DNA from: JBOGEB01 sp050743125
GTDB lineage: Bacteria; Actinomycetota; Nitriliruptoria; Euzebyales; Egibacteraceae
Reading direction: 5' to 3'
Length of the DNA stretch: 34,133 nt
Assembly: GCA_050743125.1 (NCBI GenBank)
Contig: JBOGEB010000021.1
Coordinates: 1-34,133 of the forward strand
The notes under the pieces are model-generated. The model did no database searches and was not told the origin of the DNA. It saw only the letters and a list, made by a program, of their open reading frames with translations. This document shows, piece by piece, positions 22,905 through 30,600 of this stretch. The translations under genes were made by a program, and so were the position numbers. The number at the start of each line of letters is the position of its first letter. Within the stretch, counting starts at the first letter, position 1.

Positions 22905-23951
22905 TCACCATGGCCGTTGGTAACCGGTGGTGAGCACCGTTCCTGGCTTGCGCCACCTCGGCTCTTCGTCGACGGTCTTCGCCGTGATGTTGCGGAGGGT
23001 CCGGATGACGTTCCCGTACGCACCGCTCGCAGCGGTGGAGACCTTCGAGCCGGGTGGCTCGTCCATGAACGGCATGAACTTGTCGGGGAAGCCCGGCATC
23101 GTGCAGCCGATGCAGATGCCACCGACGTTCGGGCATCCGCCGATCCCGTTGATCCATCCGCGCTTCGGGACGTTGCACTTCACCACCGGGCCCCAGCAGC
23201 CAAGCTTCACGATGCAGAGCGGGGATCCGTACTCGGTCGCGAACTCGCCCTGCTCGTAGTAGCCCGCGCGGTCACAACCCTCGTGCACCGTCGCGCCGAA
23301 CAGCCAGGCGGGACGAAGCGCGTCGTCCAGCGGGATCATCGGGGCTTGGCCGGTGGCCATGTACAGCAGGTAGAGAATCGTCTCAGACAGGTTGTCGGGG
23401 TGGATCGGACAGCCCGGGACACACACGATCGGGATGCCGGCCTTCGACTTCCAACCCCACCCGAGGTAGTCAGGCACACCCATCGCTCCCGTGGGGTTGC
23501 CCTGCATCGCGTGGATGCCTCCATACGTTGCGCAGGTCCCGACGGCGAGGATCGCGAGCGCCTTGGGGGCCAGGCGGTCGAGCCACTCCATCAGCGTAAT
23601 CGGCTGGCCGGTCGCGGGGTTGTTCCCGAAGCCGGTCCAGTAGCCTTCCTTCTTGATTGCCTCGTTGGCGACGGATCCCTCCACAACGAGGACGAACGGC
23701 TCCAACTCGCCACGGTCGGCCATGTGGAACCACTCGATGAACGTGTCGGCGCCCTGCTCCGGGCCGCACTCGTAGTCGATCAGCGGCCAGTGGACCGCGA
23801 TCGACGGCAAGCCTGGTAGCGCGCCCAGCGCGATCTCTTCGATGCTCGGCTGGGTTGCTGCCGTGAGCGCGACGGAGTCCCCGTCGCAACCCAGACCGGC
23901 GTTCATCCAGAGGATGTGGATTGGTGCTGCTTCTTGCTCAGTAGCCGTCAC
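22905..23951 (-). CDS. hhyS: group 1h [NiFe] hydrogenase small subunit
   Basis: This electron-transfer subunit carries three Fe-S clusters. The 348-residue protein has GLGCDGDSVALT near the N-terminus. Cys22 is followed by Asp25, where most small subunits have a second Cys. The remaining proximal ligands are expected in VGTCATYGG (Cys140) and VPGCPIHP (Cys181). This three-Cys/one-Asp proximal cluster is characteristic of the oxygen-tolerant group 1h enzymes. Distal and medial ligands are seen in VHEGCDRAG, SPLCIVKLGC, VKCNVPKRGW, GGCPNVGGICIGC. There is no Tat signal and no C-terminal anchor, so the enzyme is cytoplasmic or peripherally bound. It starts with GTG after GAGGGTGG and is first in the operon. 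Confidence 0.97.
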   Translation of the reverse strand: MTATEQEAAPIHILWMNAGLGCDGDSVALTAATQPSIEEIALGALPGLPSIAVHWPLIDYECGPEQGADTFIEWFHMADRGELEPFVLVVEGSVANEAIKKEGYWTGFGNNPATGQPITLMEWLDRLAPKALAILAVGTCATYGGIHAMQGNPTGAMGVPDYLGWGWKSKAGIPIVCVPGCPIHPDNLSETILYLLYMATGQAPMIPLDDALRPAWLFGATVHEGCDRAGYYEQGEFATEYGSPLCIVKLGCWGPVVKCNVPKRGWINGIGGCPNVGGICIGCTMPGFPDKFMPFMDEPPGSKVSTAASGAYGNVIRTLRNITAKTVDEEPRWRKPGTVLTTGYQRPW

Positions 23952-24146
23952 GTGTCCACCCTCTCTTCGGGCGTCGGCGTCATGGCGGACACCCGAATTA
24001 GGCTCGTTCTCCTAGGTCGGTCCAGTCTGTGGGGATGCCTGGGCAGGGGGTAAGTGTGGCATTGCACTAGATGTTTCACACAGCTAGTCTGGGAGCCCGG
24101 ATCGGCTCCATGCTGTACCACCAGACCCCGACGCATTCACCCCAAA
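23952..24146. promoter_or_regulatory. divergent control region of the hydrogenase operon
   Basis: This 195-base region separates hhyS (minus) from the RecB/Cas4-like gene (plus). On the plus strand TTGCAC (24062-24067) and TAGTCT (24085-24090), spaced 17 bases, form a fair sigma-70 promoter 57 bases before the ATG. On the minus strand TGGACC and TAATTC, 18 bases apart (about 24003-24032), are a weaker candidate for hhyS. A regulator site is expected here because both arms start from it, but no clear operator palindrome is visible. Confidence 0.45.
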
Positions 24147-25265
24147 ATGCCGTACGTCATTCGCCCGGAGGACCGCACCTCGTTCAAACGCTGCCGCCGC
24201 GCGTGGGATCTCGGCTCCCGCAGCCGCCAGAGCTACGAGCCCACTGCGCCAGCGTGGTCGTTCGACCTCGGCGAGGCCATCCGCGACGCCCTGGCCGTCT
24301 ACTACTTCCCCGGAATGTGGGAGTGGAACCGCCAGATCGTCCTGCCGCTCGTGCATGACGCCTTCGACAAGTCGGTCGTGAGGCAGCGGGCGCGCGCCGA
24401 TGCGCTGACCGACGCGCAGGAAACCGACCTCCAGGCGCAGTGTGCGCTCGGCCACCGGATGCTCGGCGGGTACTTCGAGTGGGCGCCCTCGGTCGACCGC
24501 TTCTGGCCGGTTCGGGTCGAGACCGACTTTTTCATCCAGATTCCCGACCCCTGGAACGACGGCCACGACCTCGTCTCGCCGACTGCCGGGGAGATTCGTT
24601 ACGAGGGCAGGATCGCGATGCTCGTCATCGACGAGGCCGACGCCTATTGGGTCATCGACCACCGGGTCGTGCACGGCGGATGGGCCGACGTCAACGAACT
24701 CCTGCTTGACGAGCAGGGCATCTCGTTCTGCTGGGCCTGGGAGATTTTCTACCTCGGGATGCGGATCGCCGGGACGATCTACAACGAGTTGCGCGCCGAC
24801 GTCGTTCCCGCCGCTGTTCAGGCAGCGCCTGTGCCAGCCGGGCGGGTCGCGCAGCACCGCCGGATGTACGCGCAGGCTACGCAAGAGCCGGCCCCGGGCG
24901 TCTCACGTGTGGAGACCGCCGCCTTCCGGCGGACCCGCATCCCCCGGAACCGGGCTGAGCTCGACCACATGGGCTCGATGATCGCGCTTGAGGCCATGGA
25001 GATGACCGACCCCGGCCTCCACATCTACCCCAGCCCCTCGCCTGATCACTGCCCGGCCTGCTCCTTCCGCCGGCCGTGCGTCGCGATGAACGAGGGCGCG
25101 GACACCGCGGCGATCCTGGGTTCCGCCTACCAATTGCGTCCCCCCGAGCAGGTCGAGGAGGGCCGCCTGGGCGGTCAGACTTGGTCGATGAACCGGGGCG
25201 CCATGCCGTTGGCGTCGAGAGCGCGGGAGCGGCAGCGCCTTCCCAAGGAGGAGACGCAACCATGA
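24147..25265 (+). CDS. RecB/Cas4-like Fe-S protein with degenerate nuclease site
   Basis: This 372-residue protein has the layout of the PD-(D/E)XK exonuclease/Cas4 type. One N-terminal cysteine is in SFKRCRRAWDLGSR (Cys16). Three more are at the C-terminus in HCPACSFRRPC (Cys302, Cys305, Cys311; C-x2-C-x5-C), the usual four ligands of a [4Fe-4S] cluster. The catalytic strand should read G-x-x-D ... D-x-K, but here it reads EGRIAMLVIDEADAYWVIDH followed by RVV. The first Asp is replaced by Ala/Met and the Lys by Arg173. DNA cleavage is therefore doubtful while the cluster seems kept. It is divergent from hhyS, so a hydrogenase-linked Fe-S role is a reasonable guess. Confidence 0.65.
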   Translation: MPYVIRPEDRTSFKRCRRAWDLGSRSRQSYEPTAPAWSFDLGEAIRDALAVYYFPGMWEWNRQIVLPLVHDAFDKSVVRQRARADALTDAQETDLQAQCALGHRMLGGYFEWAPSVDRFWPVRVETDFFIQIPDPWNDGHDLVSPTAGEIRYEGRIAMLVIDEADAYWVIDHRVVHGGWADVNELLLDEQGISFCWAWEIFYLGMRIAGTIYNELRADVVPAAVQAAPVPAGRVAQHRRMYAQATQEPAPGVSRVETAAFRRTRIPRNRAELDHMGSMIALEAMEMTDPGLHIYPSPSPDHCPACSFRRPCVAMNEGADTAAILGSAYQLRPPEQVEEGRLGGQTWSMNRGAMPLASRARERQRLPKEETQP

Positions 25266-25558
25266 CCCCAAACCAGCTCGGCATACAGCTGCGAGCCGCC
25301 GCGCCGGCGACCGGGGAGCTCGTCTACCTCGAGCGGCGCGGCGACGACTACCGTTGGGCACGTGGCGAGGTCGCGCCCCCGATCGACCTGCCCGACGCGT
25401 GGATGTACTTCACAGGCGAGTGGCCGGTCGGCGAGGACGACCGCTGGACCGCGTTCTTCGACGACCTGCTCGCAGAGCTCGACTCGATGGTGATCCGCGC
25501 GGACCGGTGCCGATGGTCGCTCGACGACCCCTGGCCGCACGGAGGGCTTCGTTCCTAA
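25262..25558 (+). CDS. 98-residue hypothetical protein in the hydrogenase arm
   Basis: The protein starts MTPNQLGIQLRAAAPATGEL and is acidic and rich in Trp and Asp. The C-terminal half includes WMYFTGEWPVGEDDRWTAFF, DDLLAELDSMVI and RCRWSLDDPWPHG. The ATG overlaps the TGA of the preceding gene (ATGA) and follows AAGGAGGAG, so coupled translation is clear. No membrane segment, no metal motif and a single cysteine are seen. I do not recognise the family. Its coupling suggests a partner of the RecB/Cas4-like protein. Confidence 0.75.
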   Translation: MTPNQLGIQLRAAAPATGELVYLERRGDDYRWARGEVAPPIDLPDAWMYFTGEWPVGEDDRWTAFFDDLLAELDSMVIRADRCRWSLDDPWPHGGLRS

Positions 25559-25588
25559 TAGAGATGGAGCGGCGACGAGGCCACTCGC

Positions 25589-25756
25589 ATGCCCCTGACC
25601 GAGCAGCTTCAGCGACGGATGGCGCGAGGGCTCCGTGCGGGAACTGCTGGCTGCTGGCCCCCGTGCCCGCCAGGAACGCCGGCAAACGTTGCTCCCACGA
25701 AAGATCCGCATGAACGCCTGCTGAAACTGCTGTTACTCCTCGGTGACCATGAGTAA
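25589..25756 (+). CDS. possible 55-residue small protein
   Basis: A short frame starts MPLTEQLQRRMARGLRAGTA, has two cysteines in GCWPPCPPG, and ends DPHERLLKLLLLLGDHE before TAA. It fills the space between the 98-residue gene and DUF6390 copy 2, and its composition is more protein-like than the overlapping frames. The ribosome site is weak (GAGG about nine bases upstream). No family is recognised. Confidence 0.35.
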   Translation: MPLTEQLQRRMARGLRAGTAGCWPPCPPGTPANVAPTKDPHERLLKLLLLLGDHE

Positions 25757-25847
25757 CTCGGGGACGCCTCTGGATAACCTTGCGGCAACTTGTGGCGAGG
25801 CGGCGGCAACAGGCGTACGGTGAGCCGGATCGGAGAGGAGTGTCGGG

Positions 25848-26669
25848 ATGGACCCTGGCCCCCGGACGCTGGCCCCCCTCGACGGCCCGTTGGCGCGACC
25901 CGGCGGATACGGGCCCCTGCTCTTCGCGCGCTATGCGTACCCTCCGAACGAGCAAGGGTACTGCGGGCCCGCGGATCCCGACGCGCTGCTCGACTACGGC
26001 GCAAAAGGTTTCGTCGATCCCGGCCTGGTCCGGATCGCCCAGTCCTTTCGTGGCGCGTGGCCCTACCTGTCCTTGATCGCCGAGGTCACCGGCGTGGGGG
26101 ACCCGCTCGACCACCGGATCGTCGAGGCGTACTGGATCGGCAACCGCCTGCTCGACCGGATCGACACAGTGACCTTCGGCCGCTCGCTGGAGCGGAGGTT
26201 TCGTACCAGCGCCGGACCTGCGTGGAGCCGGCTGGCCGAGGCGATCCCCGCAGGCGGCAGGCCCCACCACAGCTTCCACGTGTTCTGCGTCTACCCCTGG
26301 GTCGGGCTGCTCCGGCGGGAGCAGCGCGGGGGGCCGCCGCTGCGGATCCTCGACCGGTGCCGGATCCGCCCTGGCCAAGTGGTCTCGGTGTCCGGCGACG
26401 AGGTCGTGGTCCGATCCCGCCCCCTGCGCTGGGACGGCCGTCAGCTCACGTTCGGCCCGGTGGAGACAGAAACCGTCACAGGCGCGGTCGCCGGTCGCGG
26501 TTTCGTCACGGACCTGCGGCCGGGTGACCTCGTCGCGCTCCACTGGGACTGGGTGTGCGACCGGCTTACCCAGCGCCAACTCCACAACCTTCTCGCCTAC
26601 ACCGCACAGACGCTGCGCATGACGAACGAACGGCTACGCCACCCGGGCCCCGCCGCCGTGCTCGACTGA
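25848..26669 (+). CDS. DUF6390-family protein, copy 2
   Basis: This 273-residue paralogue of the protein at 14276 shares LFARYAYPPNEQGYCGP (about 25-41), FRGAWPYLSLIAEVTG, VEAYWIGNRLLDRID, HHSFHVFCVYPWVGLL, LDRCRIRPGQVVSV and VALHWDWVCDRLTQ. It lacks the 16-residue insertion of copy 1 and is probably closer to the ancestral form. GGAGAGGAG before the ATG serves as ribosome site. It sits at the far end of the divergent arm, so one paralogue lies on each side of the hydrogenase genes. Function unknown. The conserved Cys in YCGP and LDRCRI could be a ligand or a catalytic residue. Confidence 0.8.
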   Translation: MDPGPRTLAPLDGPLARPGGYGPLLFARYAYPPNEQGYCGPADPDALLDYGAKGFVDPGLVRIAQSFRGAWPYLSLIAEVTGVGDPLDHRIVEAYWIGNRLLDRIDTVTFGRSLERRFRTSAGPAWSRLAEAIPAGGRPHHSFHVFCVYPWVGLLRREQRGGPPLRILDRCRIRPGQVVSVSGDEVVVRSRPLRWDGRQLTFGPVETETVTGAVAGRGFVTDLRPGDLVALHWDWVCDRLTQRQLHNLLAYTAQTLRMTNERLRHPGPAAVLD

Positions 26670-26732
26670 GCGCCTGAAGATCACGAGGTCGCATACCGTC
26701 ATACCTACCCCGGCCCTGCAGGGGACGGAGCG

Positions 26733-27146
26733 CTAGGAGCGCCCGCTGGGCAGGCCCGCGTGCGTGCCTTGGTAGCGGCTCAGGTACTTGTCGAGCATCG
26801 CCCGGCTGCCGGCGAGCGTCGCCGACCAGGCAGCGAGCACCTGCTCGCCCTCCCAGGTCAACTCGTACCCACGCCGGGCAGGCCCAGCGGGCGACGCCTC
26901 CCACGCGGAGTGTAGGAGCCCGTCGCGCTCGAGCGCCCGCAGTGCGCGGTAGACCCCGCCCGGGTCCTTGTCGAACCCGAAGTCCCTGAGCCGCTCGACC
27001 AAGTCGTAGCCGTGGCTGGGTCGTTCCCTCAATAGGAGAAGCAGACAGGCGCGCAGAAAATTCTTGGGTTGCCCACCCTCGTATTGAGATTGGGCGAGCA
27101 GATCTTCGTGCTGGCGTTCTCGATGGATTCGCTGGCTGGTGGGCAA
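26733..27146 (-). CDS. PadR-family transcriptional regulator
   Basis: The protein has a winged-helix DNA-binding domain: FLRACLLLLLRERPSHGYDL, VERLRDFGF, then GGVYRALRALERDGLLHSAW, with a G-Y-E-L-T wing and a C-terminal dimerisation helix (VLAAWSATLAGSRAMLDKYL). The P-S-H-G-Y-D-L block is typical of PadR. Start codon: no ATG lies close upstream. TTG at 27146 gives 137 residues and has GGGAG a few bases before it, so it is chosen with moderate confidence. It converges on the DUF6390 copy 2 gene. PadR proteins are usually repressors that respond to small ligands. Control of the hydrogenase arms is possible but not shown. Confidence 0.85.
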   Translation of the reverse strand: MPTSQRIHRERQHEDLLAQSQYEGGQPKNFLRACLLLLLRERPSHGYDLVERLRDFGFDKDPGGVYRALRALERDGLLHSAWEASPAGPARRGYELTWEGEQVLAAWSATLAGSRAMLDKYLSRYQGTHAGLPSGRS

Positions 27147-27689
27147 GGCGCTCTCCCGCGGGTCTCGGCTGGGGGGGGCTGGGGGGGGGAGGGGCTGATC
27201 TCGATCAAACGCCCGTGAGCGGCGTAGGTCAAGTGGGCGCCCTCCTGCGTGGACGGTATTTCTCCCCTGCGGTCGGTCCTTGACCCGGTCTGGTGGTCCG
27301 CGCTGGCGGTCCGCGCGGGAACCCGTGAGCATTCGTGCGCAAAGCATCCGCGCCTCGCGGCGTTGCGGACAACCAGTACACGGCGCGACCCCGCGGAGCG
27401 CTTCGCCTTGCGAGGCGGGCGCAGAGTCGCACCCTCGGTGCGAGGAGCGCCGGGTGAGCCACCTCGGTGACGCGTCCGCCTCCTGAGCCGGACAGCGGTG
27501 ATCGTGCACGCGCCGCCGTGATCGCCCGCCCCGAGTCGCTGGCCGCGCGCCGTCTGCGAGCACGGTCCAGCCGAACACCTCCGACGATCGAAAGGGGCAA
27601 CGGTCTGGAGGGCGGCTGGCCGTTGCGGTAGCGTAGGCCGGATACCGTGATCTTCTGGAGGTTGCGCGCTGGCTGTTTTTGTCCCGCAA
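27147..27689. other. 543-base intergenic region with a family B fragment
   Basis: Between the divergent PadR and SNF2 genes lies a truncated family B repeat (27308-27440), and no gene is supported. Promoters for both flanking genes must lie here, but I cannot place them confidently. G-rich runs near 27172-27192 (three blocks of six or more G) are notable. Confidence 0.5.
27308..27440 (+). repeat. family B element, right-truncated copy
   Basis: The copy begins GGTCCGCGCGGGAACCCGTG and follows the other copies: CATTCGTGCGCAAAGCATCC, CTCGCGGCGTTGCGGACAAC, GCGGAGCGCTTCGCCTTGCG. Similarity then fades. The right inverted end (TTTCCGCTTGGACC) is absent. Confidence 0.75.
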
Positions 27690-30600
27690 ATGATGTTCTG
27701 TCCAGATGCCGCCACGCCAGCGGACGGGCGGTTCGTGGTCTATGTGGTCGACGGGGTCGGCGATCCGCAGCAGGCGGCGGCAAGCCTCGGACTCGTCCAG
27801 GGCGCTCGGGATCGGATACGGATCGCGCGGCCGGTCGACGACCGGGTTGTGGCCGATGACGTCTTGGTTTGGGCGGTGCCGTTGCGGACGGCGCTGCCCG
27901 CCCTCCTTGCGCTCCCGATGCATGTCGATGACGCGCTGGTGTGGCGGCGGACACCCGCGTCGGCGATGGTTTGGGCCCTGGCCACCCGGCTGGCCGTCAG
28001 GCTCGTCAGCGGGCACCATCTGGTCCCTACGCTCGTGAGAGGGAGGGGATCCGGAACCCCAGAGGGGACCCTGGGAACGCCCCCGGATCCCCTCGGTGCG
28101 GACCAGGTGCACGGGGTCTGGCGGGCGCTCGTCGAGGACTCTGAGGCGGGAGGGCTCCTCGCCCGGCTCACCGCCGCAATGCCCCGCTCCGGGCACGCGC
28201 TGGTGCGCGGGGCTGCTGGGGGGAGACCCGGCGCGGGAAGTTTCGTCTGGGAGCCGACCGCGCTCCTCCGCGCGCTGCTCGACGCAGTCGCTGACCTGGC
28301 TGCGCGCGACGGTGGGCCAGCGCCGCCGACCGGCCGACCTCGGGCGCGCCTGCTGCCATGGACCGCTCGATGGGCGGAGGCGCTCGCCGACCCCCAGGAC
28401 TCGGTCGTCCCGCTGCGCGAGGACGCTGCCGAGCTCGTCGCGGGCGTCGGTGGCTGGCACGCGGGGGCAATCCAGGACGGCGGAGTGGGGACGACGGAGT
28501 TCCAGCTCGTGGCACCGGACATGCAGGACGGCATGTGGCGGCTCGACTTCGGCGTGCGCACGCCGGACGGCGAGCTTCATCCCGCAGCCGACGTGTGGGC
28601 CGCCCCTGCCTGCGCGCACGATGCGCCCGCGCTCCAGGAGACGCTGCTGCGGGGCCTCGGCCGCTGCGCCCGCGTGTTCGCTCCGATTGACGCAGTGCTC
28701 CGCGAGCCGGCACCCGAGCACCTCGACCTCGACCTCGACCAGGCCTGGCAGCTGCTCAGCGAGGCGTCGCCACTGCTGACCGGCGTCGGCGTGGTCGTGC
28801 GGTTGCCCGGTGACCTCGTCCGGCACCGTCTTCGCACACGCATCCGTCTGGGAGTCGAGGGACCGGGAGCGCCGCGCCCTGTGGAGCTGTTCCCGCTCGT
28901 TGACCTCAGTGCCTTCGAGGGTCGCGGCTCCGAGGGGCCGGACCTCGCGTTCCTCCCCGGTATTCGCGCCGTTGACGGCAATGGAAGGCAGGGCACGTTC
29001 ACCGGCCTGCTCACCGGCTTCCGGTGGGAGATCGCGCTGGGCGACGAGACGCTCAGCGAGGAGGAGTTCGAAGCGATCGTCGCCGCGAAGTCCCCGCTCG
29101 TGCGGTGGCGCGACCGCTGGGTACGCGTGGACCCCGACATGAGCGAGCGGCTCGGCCGGCTCGGCGAGGCCGGCGAGGTGTCACTGGCCGAGGCGCTCGC
29201 GCTCGGCCTGGAAGGCGACGCCGCCGCCGACACCGACTGGTACGCCCCCGGCCATGGGTGCGGGGATGCCCCGATCGATCACGGGTGCGGGGATGCCCCG
29301 ATCGATCATGGGTGCGGGGATGCCCCGATCGATCACGGGCGCGGGGATACCCAGTCGGTCGAGTTCGTTGCCGACGGCGTCGTCGCTCTGCTCCTCGATC
29401 GGATCCGCGCCGCCTGCGACCATCCGCCCGCTCCCAAGACCCCCGACGGCTTCGTCGGCGAGCTTCGCGGGTACCAACGCCGCGGCGTCGCCTGGCTGGG
29501 GGGGATGGGTGCGCTCGGCCTCGGCGCTGTCCTCGCGGACGACATGGGCCTGGGCAAGACGATCCAGCTCATCGCGCACCTGCTCGAGCGGTCGGTGGAG
29601 GGGCCGTTCTTGATCGTGTGCCCCACGTCGGTGGTGGGAAACTGGGAGCGGGAGGTGCGTCGATTCGCGCCAGGGATGCCGGTAACGCGCCACCACGGAG
29701 CGGACCGACTGCGGGCGCTCGGGTCAGCGGCGCTGTCAGGGGCGGTGCTCACGACGTACGGGACGCTCCGGCGGGACGCCGACCTGCTCGCTGCCGTGGA
29801 GTGGGACGTCGTCGCGCTGGACGAGGCGCAGTACGTGAAGAACCCGACCACCGCTGCGGCCCGGGCGGTGCGCCGGCTGAGCACGCGGCAGGTGGTCGCG
29901 CTGACGGGCACTCCCCTGGAGAACCGGCTCGCCGAGCTGTGGTCGGTGCTGGACGCCACGAATCCGGGGCTGCTGGGGACGCGGGCAAGCTTCGGCCGCC
30001 GGTTCGTCGCGCCCATCGAGAAGCGCCGTGACGCCGCCGCTGCGGCTCGGCTGCGGCGCCTTGTCGCACCGTTCGTGCTCCGCCGCTCGAAGAGCGACCC
30101 GGCGGTCATCGCTGACCTGCCGTCCAAGATTGAGCGCACCGTGGTCTGCCCGCTCACCGCTGAGCAGGCGGCGCTCTACCAGGCGGCGGTCGACCATACG
30201 CTGTCGATGCTCGCCGGGGCCGGGAGGATCCAGCGGCGAGGCCGCATCCTTGCCTTGCTCACTGAGCTCAAGCAGATCTGCAACCACCCCGCGCATTACC
30301 TCGACGAGCCCTCCCCGCGCCTGCCCGGGCGGGCCGGCAAACTCGCCGCTGCGCAAGAGATCGTCGCCGAGGCGACCAATGCTGGTGACCGACTGCTCGT
30401 GTTCACCCAGTTCGTCGCGATGGGGCGGCTGCTCACCGCGCAGCTGTCCCGCGACCTCGACGTGGACGTGCCGTTCCTCCACGGCGGTGTCGCAGCAGGC
30501 GGGCGGGATCGGATGGTCGAGCGCTTCCAGTCCGACCCCGACGCGAGCCCGGTGTTAGTTGTGAGCCTCCGGGCGGGCGGCACCGGACTGAACCTCACCG

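Noticed and set aside
21074..23122. A longer start for HhyL, 90 residues upstream
   Set aside because: The extra residues overlap the hhyS coding end in another frame. The ATG at 22852 has a perfect ribosome site and fits the family.
24047..24082. TGTGG ... TCACA as a CRP-like operator between hhyS and the Cas4-like gene
   Set aside because: The half-sites are too far apart and imperfect for a CRP/FNR site.
24147..25265. A CRISPR-associated Cas4 interpretation
   Set aside because: There are no repeat-spacer arrays or other cas genes in the window, and the catalytic residues are degenerate.
26733..28826. A 697-residue minus-strand frame covering the PadR gene and the SNF2 N-terminus
   Set aside because: Only the last ~137 residues (PadR) make sense. 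The upstream part is antisense to the SNF2 gene and a repeat, so I set the start at TTG 27146.
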